DNA of 37,339 nt from Actinomadura kijaniata NBRC 14229. Its GTDB lineage: Bacteria > Actinomycetota > Actinomycetes > Streptosporangiales > Streptosporangiaceae. Made by a program: the position numbers and the translations under genes. Below are positions 7,017-14,786 of this stretch, piece after piece. Every line of letters begins with the position of its first letter. Position 1 is the stretch's first letter. The notes below the pieces were generated by a model, which did no database searches, was not told the origin of the DNA, and saw only the letters and a list, made by a program, of their open reading frames with translations. Location: contig NZ_BCQR01000125.1 in the NCBI RefSeq assembly GCF_001552175.1, forward strand, positions 1 through 37,339, in the 5' to 3' direction.

Positions 7017-7799
7017 CCGCCGGCGGACGGCGGCCTCGACCCCGTCGAGCAGCAACGCGAGCCCGGCCTCGAACGTCTCCCGGGCGTCCCCCTCCATGTA
7101 GGGAACGGACTGGTCCTCCGGCTCGTAGGCGCCCGCGTCGCCCAGCCACGCCACCGACGGGTACCGCTCGGCGAAGTCGGGGGCGACCTCCTCCAGCAGC
7201 GCCGAGCGCGCGTACCACCACTCCTCGTCCGACACCCCGGTCTCGGCCACCGCCGCCCGCGCCTCGGCGATCATCTGCGCCGACCCGCGCACCAGGTTGA
7301 ACAGCGCGCCGACGACGCGCCGGATCGCCCGCGGGGGCAGCCCCGTGGCGCGCAGCACGCCCAGCGCCGTGTCGATCATGACGTACTCGTTGGGGCCCAG
7401 CACCGGCCGGGCCTGCGACACCTGGAGCACCCACGGGTGCCGCAGGTGGAACTCCCACAGGTCGGTGGCCCACGTGGTCACCGCCGCCCGCCAGCCGCCG
7501 GTCGTGTCGTAGTCGCGGGGCAGCCCGGCCAGGACCCGGTCGTACATCAGGTCGACCAGCTCGCTCTTGCCGGGGACGTAGGTGTAGAGCGCCATGCCGG
7601 TGCGGCCCAGGCGTTCGCCGACGGCGCGCATCGACAGCGCCGCCATGCCCCGCTCGTCGGCGATCGCGATCGCCGTCTCGACGATCACGGCGACGCTCAG
7701 CCCCGGCTTGGGCCCCGGCCGCCCGCCCTCGTCGGCCGGGGCGCGCCACAGCAGGTCCATGGAACGGCGGGCGTCCCCCTGCCCCGCGAACACGACCAA
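7014..7799 (-). CDS. TetR/AcrR-family regulator (TetR_C_1-type C-terminal domain)
   Basis: A 261-residue protein from a TTG start at 7799, supported by AGGAG 7 nt upstream. After a ~28-residue leader come the HTH (LSVAVIVETAIAIADERGMA, ALSMRAVGERLGRTGMALYT, YVPGKSELVDLMYD) and a ligand-binding domain with the W-x-x-x-V-x-x-W and HPWVLQ features of tetracycline-repressor-class C-terminal domains. A perfect CCTTA-N5-TAAGG repeat lies 10 nt upstream, so autoregulation is likely. The divergent neighbour is an HD-domain gene. The inducer is unknown. Confidence 0.92.
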   Translation of the reverse strand: MVVFAGQGDARRSMDLLWRAPADEGGRPGPKPGLSVAVIVETAIAIADERGMAALSMRAVGERLGRTGMALYTYVPGKSELVDLMYDRVLAGLPRDYDTTGGWRAAVTTWATDLWEFHLRHPWVLQVSQARPVLGPNEYVMIDTALGVLRATGLPPRAIRRVVGALFNLVRGSAQMIAEARAAVAETGVSDEEWWYARSALLEEVAPDFAERYPSVAWLGDAGAYEPEDQSVPYMEGDARETFEAGLALLLDGVEAAVRRR

Positions 7800-7808
7800 C
7801 GCACCACT

Positions 7809-7823
7809 CCTTACGGCCTAAGG
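7809..7823. promoter_or_regulatory. Inverted repeat, probable TetR operator
   Basis: CCTTA (7809-7813) and TAAGG (7819-7823) form a perfect inverted repeat with a 5-bp spacer CGGCC. The right part of it on the minus strand provides the AAGGAG ribosome binding site of the TetR gene, and TAGCCT just upstream could be its -10. Size and place fit an autoregulatory TetR operator. Confidence 0.55.
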
Positions 7824-7884
7824 CTATCGCCGTCCCCGCCGGGGCGCGGGAACGCCCTGCCGGATCGGCGACGGCGGCCTCGCC

Positions 7885-7890
7885 TATGAT
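7885..7890 (+). promoter_or_regulatory. -10 element, leaderless HD-domain transcript
   Basis: TATGAT lies 6 nt before the GTG start at 7897. This matches the consensus closely and has leaderless spacing; no Shine-Dalgarno is present. The -35 region is not recognisable. Confidence 0.5.
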
Positions 7891-7896
7891 CGACGC

Positions 7897-8493
7897 GTGG
7901 AGGTCCCGAGCGACGACGAGATCCGTTCCCTGCACCTCAGGTACGCGCCCACGCGTGAGGCCTTCGACCTCGTGTACACGCACTGCCGGATCGTGTGCCA
8001 GGTCGCCGAACGGCTCCTCGCCCGGCGGGACGCCGCGGTCGACGTCGCGCTGGTCCGGGCGGGCTGCCTGCTCCACGACATCGGGGTCTACCGCCTCTAC
8101 GGCCCCTCCGGGGAGCTGGACCACGCGCGGTACATCCGCCACGGGATCCTCGGGCACGAGATCCTCGCCGGTGAGGGGTTTCCCGAGGTCCTCTGCCGGT
8201 TCTGCTCCTGCCACACGGGCGTCGGCCTGACCCGCGACGACATCCGCGGGCAGCGCCTGCCGATCCCGGTCGGCGACTACGTGGCCGAGACGGCGGAGGA
8301 GGAGCTCGTCATGTACGCCGACAAGTTCCACAGCAAGACCGACCCGCCGGTGTTCGTCTCCGCCGAGACCTACGCGACGAGGGTCGGCCGGTTCGGCGAG
8401 GAGAAGACGCTGGCGTTCAAGGAGATGGTCGACCGGTACGGCGTCCCGGACCTCGGACCGCTCATCGCGCGGTACGGTCACGCTCTGGTCTGA
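7897..8493 (+). CDS. HD-domain phosphohydrolase-like protein
   Basis: A 198-residue protein with GTG start supported by the leaderless -10. The HD signature is intact: His29 (YTHCRIVCQVAERLL), His60-Asp61 in CLLHDIGVYRLYG, then RHGILGHEILAGEGFPEVLC and SCHTG, ending with a metal-ligand-type Asp region (EELVMYADKFHSK). The pattern is that of HDIG-type proteins, which hydrolyse phosphate esters of nucleotides or similar small molecules; the substrate cannot be read from the sequence. Its last 32 nt overlap the end of the convergent MFS gene. It may be under the neighbouring TetR, though the operator lies nearer the TetR gene. Confidence 0.85.
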   Translation: MEVPSDDEIRSLHLRYAPTREAFDLVYTHCRIVCQVAERLLARRDAAVDVALVRAGCLLHDIGVYRLYGPSGELDHARYIRHGILGHEILAGEGFPEVLCRFCSCHTGVGLTRDDIRGQRLPIPVGDYVAETAEEELVMYADKFHSKTDPPVFVSAETYATRVGRFGEEKTLAFKEMVDRYGVPDLGPLIARYGHALV

Positions 8494-9658
8494 CCGGCGC
8501 GGGCGACGCGGGGCGGGGGCGGAGCGTTCCGGCCGCCGCGACGGCGACCACGCAGAACGCCACCGGCAGGAGGAACGTCAGGTTGAGCGGGACCAGGTGG
8601 GTGAGCGGGCCGATGACGGTGGGGCCCGCGAGCATGCCGAGGTAGCCCAGGCTCGCGACGCGGGAGACGTTGGTGGCGGCGTTGCCCTGGTCGGAGTGCC
8701 CGGCGGCGCTGAACAACTGCGGAACACAGCCCGACAGGCCGAGACCGAACACGCCCCATCCCGCCAGCGCCAGCGGGACCCACGGCGACAGCGCGGCGGC
8801 CGTCAGCCCGACCGCGGCCACCCCCGCCCCGTACCGGACGACGACGACCGGGCCGAACCGCCCGGACACCCGGTCGGTGAGGAACCGCCCGACGGTCATG
8901 GCGGTGGCGAAGGCCCCGTAGGCGAAGGCGGCCGTGGCGGCCGGCGCGTCGAGGACGGTGCTCAGGTGGAGCACGCTCCAGTCGTTGGCGACCCCCTCGC
9001 AGAGCATGAGCATCAGCGCGAGCGCCGCCAGCCCCCACACGCGGCCCGACGGCCGCCGGACCGTGGGGCGTTCCGGGCCGTCCCTGCCCAGCAGCGCGGG
9101 CTCGATCGGCAGCAGCGCGGAGGCGGCGGCCCCCGCGACGATCAACCCCAGTACCGCGGTGGCGCCCAGCGTGACCAGCGGGTCCCATCCCCAGCCGAGC
9201 GCGCGGGCCCCGGCCAGCGCGGCCAGGACGCCGCCGACCGAGAACATCGCGTGGAACGCCGCCATGATCGGCCGGTCGTAGCCGCGCTCGACCTGGACGG
9301 CGTGGGCGTTCATCGCGACGTCCAGGCACCCGTTGCCGAACCCGAGCAGCAGCAATGCCCCGCCGAGCGTCCACACGTCGTCGGCCAGGCCCGGCAGGAC
9401 CACGGCCGCGCAGCACAGCGCGGCGCTGACCGGCACGACGGTGCGCGGCGAGTACCGGTCGGCCAGCGGCCCGGTGATCCGCATCCCCGCGAACGCCCCC
9501 GCGCCCAGCAGCAGGAGCAGCCAGCCGAGGACCGCGTGGCCGATCCCGGTGCGGTGCTCGATCACCGGGATGTGGACGATCCACATCCCCATGACGAAGC
9601 CGTTCAGTGCGAAGTAGGTGAAGGTGGCCCGGCGGCCGGCCCGTAGCGCTCTCTGCAT
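8462..9658 (-). CDS. MFS transporter, YbjJ-like
   Basis: 398 residues with about 12 predicted membrane helices. Start ATG 9658 (MQRALRAGRRATFTYFALNG) is set by a -35/-10 pair with leaderless spacing; an in-frame ATG at 9670 is less likely. The segments FALNGFVMGMWIVHIPVIEH, CLDVAMNAHAVQVERGYDRP and IMAAFHAMFSVGG are characteristic of the YbjJ-like branch of the major facilitator superfamily. The first cytoplasmic loop has the ADRYSPR variant of the MFS motif. Substrate unknown; pairing with a DeoR repressor and a HAD phosphatase suggests a sugar or polyol derivative. The promoter carries repeats that probably bind the divergent DeoR protein. Confidence 0.88.
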   Translation of the reverse strand: MQRALRAGRRATFTYFALNGFVMGMWIVHIPVIEHRTGIGHAVLGWLLLLLGAGAFAGMRITGPLADRYSPRTVVPVSAALCCAAVVLPGLADDVWTLGGALLLLGFGNGCLDVAMNAHAVQVERGYDRPIMAAFHAMFSVGGVLAALAGARALGWGWDPLVTLGATAVLGLIVAGAAASALLPIEPALLGRDGPERPTVRRPSGRVWGLAALALMLMLCEGVANDWSVLHLSTVLDAPAATAAFAYGAFATAMTVGRFLTDRVSGRFGPVVVVRYGAGVAAVGLTAAALSPWVPLALAGWGVFGLGLSGCVPQLFSAAGHSDQGNAATNVSRVASLGYLGMLAGPTVIGPLTHLVPLNLTFLLPVAFCVVAVAAAGTLRPRPASPAPVRPERDRTAR

Positions 9659-9662
9659 GAGA

Positions 9663-9692
9663 ACGAACATAACGAACAGAAACTCTGTTCGT
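9663..9692. promoter_or_regulatory. Probable DeoR operator (three ACGAACA sites)
   Basis: ACGAACA occurs at 9663-9669 and 9672-9678 as a direct repeat (9-bp period) and as its complement TGTTCGT at 9686-9692, so two sites form an inverted repeat with 7-bp spacing. The block covers the -10 and spacer of the MFS promoter and lies 40-70 nt upstream of the DeoR start. Confidence 0.6.
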
Positions 9693-9694
9693 AA
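9666..9694 (-). promoter_or_regulatory. Promoter of MFS gene (leaderless)
   Basis: On the minus strand TTACGA (9694-9689), a 17-bp spacer, then TATGTT (9671-9666), followed 7 nt later by the ATG at 9658. Spacing is canonical and predicts a transcript starting at or next to the start codon. Confidence 0.6.
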
Positions 9695-9731
9695 ACTTCC
9701 ACTTCCACCAACCATACTGTTCAATGGGGTC

Positions 9732-10490
9732 ATGGCGAGCACTGACCGACTGCGGATGATCACCGATGCCGTGCGCGCGGCGGGCCGGATGGGCGTGGCC
9801 GAGCTGGCCGAGCTCACCGGGGCGTCGGAGATGACCATCCGCCGCGACCTGGAGGTCCTGGCCGAGCAGGGCGTGCTGGAGCGCTACCGAGGGGGCGCGC
9901 GGAGCCTGCTGCTGCGCGGCGAGGAACCGCCGTTCGCGCTGCGGGCGACCGAGGCGGCGGAGGCGAAGCGGCGCATCGCCGCCGAGGTCGCCGGGCTCCT
10001 CGCCGACGGCGAGTCGGTCGTGCTCGACGGCGGCACCACCTGCCTGGAGGTCGCCCGCCTGCTGCGCGACCGCCGGATGACGGTGATGCCGCTGTCCCTG
10101 CACGCGGTCAACGTCCTGGCCGGGGGTCCGCGGCTGGCCCTGCTGGTCCCCGGCGGCCAGCCGCGACCGGGCGAGCTGGCGCTGACCGGCCCGCTCACCG
10201 AGGCGTCCCTGGCCGCCCTGCGCTTCGACACCGCCGTCCTCGGCTGCTGCGGCCTCAACGCGGCCGACGGCATGACCGCCTACGACCTGGCCGACGCCGC
10301 CGTGAAGCGCGCCGCCATCGCCTCGGCCCGCCGCGTGATCGCCGCCGCCGAGGGCTCCAAGTTCTCCCGCACGGCCCTGGCGTTCGTCGCCCCCGTCACC
10401 ACGCTGCACGCGGTCGTCACCGACGAGACCGCCCCGGACGACGAGACCGCCGCCCTGACCGCCGCCGGCCTGACCGTACGGAAGGTGTGA
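9732..10490 (+). CDS. DeoR/GlpR-family transcriptional repressor
   Basis: 252 residues from ATG 9732 (MASTDRLRMITDAVRAAGRM). An upstream GTG at 9618 would extend the frame through the promoter and into the MFS gene, so I rejected it. The HTH is classic DeoR: GVAELAELTGASEMTIRRDL, EVLAEQGVLERYRGGA. The C-terminal sensor domain has the sugar-isomerase-like signature VVLDGGTTCLEVARLL, then FDTAVLGCCGLNAADGMTAY and the KFSRTAL region. Effectors in this family are usually phosphorylated sugars. The gene is followed 4 nt later by the HAD phosphatase and faces the MFS gene, with three ACGAACA boxes between them. Confidence 0.93.
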   Translation: MASTDRLRMITDAVRAAGRMGVAELAELTGASEMTIRRDLEVLAEQGVLERYRGGARSLLLRGEEPPFALRATEAAEAKRRIAAEVAGLLADGESVVLDGGTTCLEVARLLRDRRMTVMPLSLHAVNVLAGGPRLALLVPGGQPRPGELALTGPLTEASLAALRFDTAVLGCCGLNAADGMTAYDLADAAVKRAAIASARRVIAAAEGSKFSRTALAFVAPVTTLHAVVTDETAPDDETAALTAAGLTVRKV

Positions 10491-10494
10491 CCCC

Positions 10495-11181
10495 GTGAGC
10501 GACACGATCCTGTTCGACCTGTTCGGGGTCATCGCCCGCCCGCAGTCCTCCGCGGGGATGGCGCGCCTGGTCGAGACGGCGGGGGCGGCGGCCCCCGCGT
10601 TCTGGGACGCCTACTGGGACCGGCGCCCGCCCTACGACCGCGGGCGGCTCACCGGCCCCGAGTTCTGGTCCCGGGTCGCCGAGACCCTCGGCACGCGCTT
10701 CGACGACCGGCGGATCGCCGAGCTGATCGCCGCCGACGTCGCCGGCTGGAGCGAGGTGGACGACGCCATGGTCTCCCTCGTCGGGGAGCTCACGGCGTCG
10801 GGCCGCCGCGTCGCGCTGCTGTCGAACATCCCCGAGGACCTCGCCGTCCACTACGAGGCGCGCCACCCCTGGTTCCGGTACTTCGAGGTCTGCGCGTTCT
10901 CCTGCCGCATCGGCCATGTGAAGCCTTCCGCCGACGCCTACCTGTGGTGCCGCGACGCGTTGGGGGTCGCGGCCGACCGCATCCTGTTCGTCGACGACCG
11001 CGCCGAGAACGTCCGGGCCGCCGAGGCGACCGGCATGCGCGGCCACCTGTTCACCGGCTCCGCCCGGCTGCGGGCGGCGCTCAACTGGCGAGCTGAGGCA
11101 GGACCAGCGCGGACGGAGGGTGCAACGCCAGTTCGAACGGTTCGGGGGCGCGCGCGAAGCGGGGGTGCGCACCGCCGCTGA
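10495..11181 (+). CDS. HAD-superfamily hydrolase (YihX-like)
   Basis: 228 residues from GTG 10495, four nt after the DeoR stop, so co-transcribed. Motif I is LFDLFGVI with nucleophile Asp8; the second Asp of the usual DxD is Phe10. The family relatives with DLGGV/DLGNV also lack that Asp. Motif II is ALLSNIP, motif III is the Lys in HVKPSADAY, and motif IV is LFVDDRAENV. The cap is of the small alpha-helical type. It probably hydrolyses a sugar phosphate, in line with its DeoR/MFS partners, but this is inference. The last ~33 residues are Arg/Gly-rich and antisense to the end of the CocE gene (101-bp overlap), so the tail may be non-conserved. Confidence 0.88.
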   Translation: MSDTILFDLFGVIARPQSSAGMARLVETAGAAAPAFWDAYWDRRPPYDRGRLTGPEFWSRVAETLGTRFDDRRIAELIAADVAGWSEVDDAMVSLVGELTASGRRVALLSNIPEDLAVHYEARHPWFRYFEVCAFSCRIGHVKPSADAYLWCRDALGVAADRILFVDDRAENVRAAEATGMRGHLFTGSARLRAALNWRAEAGPARTEGATPVRTVRGRARSGGAHRR

Positions 11182-12703
11182 TCTGCAGGCGGACGCGGTG
11201 GCCCGCCGCGAAGCGGTAGGCGGTGGAGCTCATCGGGACCGTGACGGCGACCGGGGTGTCGCGCGGCGTCGCGGAGGGAAGCCGTAGCAGACCGTCGCAG
11301 ACGTTGCGGGAGCGCCCGCGTTCGTCGACGTCGCAGAGGCGGGCGAACACGTCGCCGTGCCCGTCGGGGACGGCGACCCGCAGTTCCGCCGCGACCCGGC
11401 CCATGACCGTGACCGGCTCGGCCAGCGGGGCGGTGGTGAAGGTCAGCACGTCGGCGCGTTCCTCCAACGCGGTGTTGTCGCGGCGCCCGGCCTTGCCGGA
11501 CAGCAGCGGACCGCCCGTCGCGGGCGGCGGGTCGGCCGGGTCGTAGCGGAACGACACGGGCGGTGAGGTGTCCGGTTCCTCGCCCAGCGCGCCGTCGGCG
11601 TTGACATACCAGCGACGTTCGGTGCTCCCGGGCGGCCAGTCGGGCAGGCCGCGCCACTCGTCCGCGCCGCCGACGTGGACGCGCACCGGCGTCCGCGGCA
11701 CCTCCGGCGGCTCCCCGCACAGGTGCCCGCGGAGCCAGGCGAGCGAGTGGCCGAACACCTCGGCCAGCCCCTCCCCGAACGCCGAGGTGTGGGTCCAGGG
11801 GCCGACCACCAGCTCCCATTCGGGCACGGAGCCGCGCAACCGGGCGTGCTGGCGCAGGTTCTGGTCCAGGAACACGTCGTCCCATCCGGCGATCAGGCAG
11901 GTCGGAACGGTCAGCCGCGCCGCCACCTCCCCGAGGTCGGCCCCGCGCCAGTGGGGGTCGTCGGCGTCCGGACGCGTCAGGGCGTCCTCCAGGAACGGGA
12001 CGCGCTCCCCGAGCGCGGGCACGTAAGCGTCGATGAGCGGATCCGCCGCGACGGCCCTGCCCAGGTGGCGCCGCAGCCGCAGGGCGCCGCGCAGGAAGGG
12101 GAGGGCGCCACGGCCCTGGTGGAGCATGCCCGAGGCGGAGATGAGGGCGCTCTCCGCGTTGAACGCTCCCCCGGCGTAGTAGAAGCCGTACGGGTCGTGG
12201 ACGCCCATCTGGATCACCATCGCGCGTAGCTCCGGCGGCGGATCCTGTGCCAGGGCCCACTGCGTGTAGCCCAGGTAGCTGGCGCCGACCGTGCCGAACG
12301 CTCCGGAGAACCACGGCTGTTCGCGCAGCCAGGCGACCGTGGCGTGGCCGTCGGACGCCTCGTCGCGCCACGGCGTGAACTCCCCGCCCGACCCGCCGGT
12401 CCCCCGGCAGCTCTGCAACACGACGTGGAACCCCTGCTCGGCGAAGGCCATCCCGTAGAGCGCGGCCCAGGGGAAGGCGCGTCCGTACGGTGAACGGACC
12501 AGCAGCGTCGGGAACTCGCCCTCCTCCGCCGGGAAGTAGTGGTCGGTCAGCAGGGTCACGCCGTCGGCGGCGGGAACGGGCAGGTCGCGTTCGCAGCCGA
12601 CGGTGTGCCGCGCCGGGGGCAGGCCCCGCAGCAGACGGCGCGCGACCCGTGCCGTCCGGCGCGGCCGGGAGGTGGGGGCTCGGGAGGTCGTACGGATGGC
12701 CAC
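11081..12703 (-). CDS. CocE/NonD family acyl hydrolase (X-Pro dipeptidyl-peptidase S15-like)
   Basis: 540 residues from a GTG at 12703 preceded by GAGGGA. The alpha/beta-hydrolase domain has the oxyanion block VRSPYGR, the nucleophile Ser142 in VGASYLGYTQW, an acid candidate Asp276 in AGWDDVFLD and His305 in VGPWTHT. The C-terminal half is the jelly-roll PepX_C domain (VMGRVAAELRVAV, FARLCDVDERGRSRNV, ending with YRFAAGHRVRLQISGG). Known relatives hydrolyse esters (cocaine, glutaryl-7-ACA) or Xaa-Pro peptides. No signal peptide is evident; the first 30 residues are Arg-rich. It is divergent from a TetR gene across a perfect 21-bp palindrome, so substrate-induced derepression is likely. Confidence 0.93.
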   Translation of the reverse strand: MAIRTTSRAPTSRPRRTARVARRLLRGLPPARHTVGCERDLPVPAADGVTLLTDHYFPAEEGEFPTLLVRSPYGRAFPWAALYGMAFAEQGFHVVLQSCRGTGGSGGEFTPWRDEASDGHATVAWLREQPWFSGAFGTVGASYLGYTQWALAQDPPPELRAMVIQMGVHDPYGFYYAGGAFNAESALISASGMLHQGRGALPFLRGALRLRRHLGRAVAADPLIDAYVPALGERVPFLEDALTRPDADDPHWRGADLGEVAARLTVPTCLIAGWDDVFLDQNLRQHARLRGSVPEWELVVGPWTHTSAFGEGLAEVFGHSLAWLRGHLCGEPPEVPRTPVRVHVGGADEWRGLPDWPPGSTERRWYVNADGALGEEPDTSPPVSFRYDPADPPPATGGPLLSGKAGRRDNTALEERADVLTFTTAPLAEPVTVMGRVAAELRVAVPDGHGDVFARLCDVDERGRSRNVCDGLLRLPSATPRDTPVAVTVPMSSTAYRFAAGHRVRLQISGGAHPRFARAPEPFELALHPPSALVLPQLAS

Positions 12704-12740
12704 AGGTCCCTCGATTCCGCCGCCGGAGCGGCGCGACGAC

Positions 12741-12761
12741 TTCTCGTACTTAGTACGAGAA
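12741..12761. promoter_or_regulatory. Perfect 21-bp palindrome, probable TetR operator
   Basis: TTCTCGTACT (12741-12750), central T, AGTACGAGAA (12752-12761): two perfect 10-bp arms. It sits 37 bp upstream of the CocE start and about 50 bp upstream of the TetR start, the position expected for an operator that controls both genes. Confidence 0.75.
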
Positions 12762-12813
12762 TAGGGGATGCTTGGATGGAGCGGAAGATCGGGTGAAGGG
12801 AGCGGCCGGGACC

Positions 12814-13497
12814 ATGGACCCCGAGACGCTGTGGAACGAGCCCGCCCGGCCGCGCCTGGGGAGGCCGCCCGCGCACAGCCGCGCGGAGATCACCGCCGCG
12901 GCCGTCGCCGTCGCCGACGCCGAGGGGCTGCCGGCCGTCACGATGCGCCGGGTCGCCACCGAGATCGGCGCGGGCGTCATGTCGCTGTACACCTACGTGC
13001 GCGACAAGGAGACCCTGCTGGAGCTGATGATCGACCATGTGGTCGGAGAGGCGGGCACCGCGCCGCCCACCGGGGACTGGCGCGCCGACCTGCGCGCGGT
13101 CGCCCTGGCCCAGCGCGTCGTGCTGCGGCGGCACCCCTGGCTGGCCGAGGCGCTGCCGCAGCGGCGGACCTTCGGCCCCCACACGCTCGCGCAGCTGGAA
13201 CACGCGCTGGCCGTGCTGGAACCCTCCGGCATGGACGTGCGCGCCGCGATGGAGGCGTTCTCCCTGGTCACCTCCTTCGTCAGCAGCCACGTCACCTACG
13301 AGCGGAGGCAGCGCGACGCCGGGGCGTCCGCCGACGAGCTGCGGGCGCAGGTCCGCTACCTGCGCAAGGCCGTCGAGAGCGGACGTTACCCGCGCCTGGC
13401 GCGCGCCCTCGACGAACCGGACGGCGACCATGACCCGGAGGCCGTCTTCGACCGACTCCTCGACCGCGTGATCAACGGTCTGGCGCCGGGGGGCTGA
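12814..13497 (+). CDS. TetR/AcrR-family regulator of the CocE gene
   Basis: 227 residues from ATG 12814; GTG 12793 and TTG 12772 are in-frame alternatives. GGGAG lies 11 nt before the ATG. The HTH is SRAEITAAAVAVADAEGLPA, VTMRRVATEIGAGVMSLYTY, VRDKETLLELMID. The C-terminal domain has the tetracycline-repressor-class pattern (HPWLAEALPQR, FSLVTSFVSSHV). A perfect 21-bp palindrome lies between it and the divergent CocE hydrolase. Its 3' end overlaps the convergent MFS gene by 26 nt. Confidence 0.92.
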   Translation: MDPETLWNEPARPRLGRPPAHSRAEITAAAVAVADAEGLPAVTMRRVATEIGAGVMSLYTYVRDKETLLELMIDHVVGEAGTAPPTGDWRADLRAVALAQRVVLRRHPWLAEALPQRRTFGPHTLAQLEHALAVLEPSGMDVRAAMEAFSLVTSFVSSHVTYERRQRDAGASADELRAQVRYLRKAVESGRYPRLARALDEPDGDHDPEAVFDRLLDRVINGLAPGG

Positions 13498-14692
13498 CCC
13501 CCTCCCGCGCGGCGCGCACGTCGCGGTCGTTCAGCGTCCGCCACGCCCCCACGACCAGCACCGCGCCGCAACCCGCCCCCAGCCAGAACGGCGCGACCAG
13601 CCCGGCATGGCGCGCCAGCAGGCCGCCGCACACCGCCCCCACCAGCAGGCCCGCCACGGTCACCAGCCGGTACGCCCCGTGCACGCGTCCCAGCAGCTCC
13701 GCCGGGACCAGCGACTGCCGCACCGAGGCGACGATCGCCGAGAACACCACCAGGTGCAGTCCCATCAACACCAGCAGCAGCCCGGCCACCACCGCGTTCC
13801 GCGTCATCGCCGCCAGCCCGTGCACCAGCGTCTCGACGACCAGCCCGGCGCGCAGCGTCGTCCCCGGACCGGCCAGCCGGACGATCCGGCCCGCCAGCAG
13901 GCCCCCGGCTCCCCCGCCGACGGCGAGCGCGGCCAGCAGCAGGCCGTAGCCGACCGCGCCGACCCCCAACCGCTCGTGGGCGATCAGCACCAGGACGGCC
14001 GACACCGCGCCCAGCCCCACGTTCGACACCGCGACCGTCCATGCCAGCGTGCGCAGCAACCGCTGCCGCAGCAACCAGCGCACGCCCTCGCCGACGGCGG
14101 TGCGCAGCGGAACGCGCGGCGCGGCGTTCAGGTTCGCGGGCAGCGTCGCCGCAAGCGCCGCCACCAGCAGCAGCCCGACCGCGTCCAGCAGGAACGGCGA
14201 CCACGCCGCCACCGCGAACAACCATGCCCCGAGCGGCTTGGCCGCCAGCTGTTCCCCCAGCATCCGACCGGCCTGCAACCGCCCGTTGGCCTGCTCCAGA
14301 CGCGCCGGGACGACCACGGCGGGCACGAGGGTCGCGGCGGCGTTGTCGAACACCAGCCCCGCGCAGCCGACCAGGAAGAACACCGCGTACAGCAACGGCA
14401 GCCCCGCGTCGCCCGCCAGAACGGCGGTGCTGAGCAGCCCGAGGGCGGCCATCCGCAGCAGACTGGTCCCGACCGTCAGCCGCCGCCGGTCCCACCGGTC
14501 CACCAGCGCCCCGGCGTGCAGCGCGAACAGCAGGCCGGGCAGCATCTGCGCCACCGTCAGCCCGGCCACCCGCACGGGGTCGCGGGTCAGCGTCGCCGCC
14601 AGCAGCGGCCCCGCGACCAGCGTGACACCGTCCCCCAGCGCCGACACCGACGCCGCCGTCCACAGCCTCCCGAAGGCACCCAGCGCGATCAC
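13472..14692 (-). CDS. MFS exporter (MFS_3 / EntS-like)
   Basis: 406 residues, about 12 predicted membrane helices, GTG start at 14692 with little sign of a ribosome binding site. FGRLWTAASVSALGDGVTLV at the N-terminus, GALVDRWDRRRL in the first cytoplasmic loop and VRQSLVPAELLGRVHGAYRL near residue 330 are hallmarks of the MFS_3 group that exports siderophores and macrolides. No regulator sits directly beside it in the same operon; the convergent TetR gene belongs to the CocE unit. Substrate cannot be read. Confidence 0.88.
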   Translation of the reverse strand: MIALGAFGRLWTAASVSALGDGVTLVAGPLLAATLTRDPVRVAGLTVAQMLPGLLFALHAGALVDRWDRRRLTVGTSLLRMAALGLLSTAVLAGDAGLPLLYAVFFLVGCAGLVFDNAAATLVPAVVVPARLEQANGRLQAGRMLGEQLAAKPLGAWLFAVAAWSPFLLDAVGLLLVAALAATLPANLNAAPRVPLRTAVGEGVRWLLRQRLLRTLAWTVAVSNVGLGAVSAVLVLIAHERLGVGAVGYGLLLAALAVGGGAGGLLAGRIVRLAGPGTTLRAGLVVETLVHGLAAMTRNAVVAGLLLVLMGLHLVVFSAIVASVRQSLVPAELLGRVHGAYRLVTVAGLLVGAVCGGLLARHAGLVAPFWLGAGCGAVLVVGAWRTLNDRDVRAAREGVSPPAPDR

Positions 14693-14751
14693 CCCTGCCG
14701 GTTGGGACGCCTTCCACCATGGCCGTGTTCGGCAAGATCCGCCGCGCGGTC

Positions 14752-14780
14752 GTGACGCGACCGGCGCGGCGGCCTAGGGT
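14752..14780 (+). promoter_or_regulatory. Promoter of GT39 gene (leaderless)
   Basis: GTGACG (14752-14757), a 17-bp spacer and TAGGGT (14775-14780), followed 6 nt later by ATG 14787. The -10 and spacing are typical of actinobacterial leaderless promoters. Confidence 0.6.
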
Positions 14781-14786
14781 GCACGC

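Noticed and set aside
9618..9731. N-terminal extension of the DeoR protein from GTG 9618
   Set aside because: It would run through the MFS promoter and 5' end; the family's N-terminus matches the ATG at 9732.
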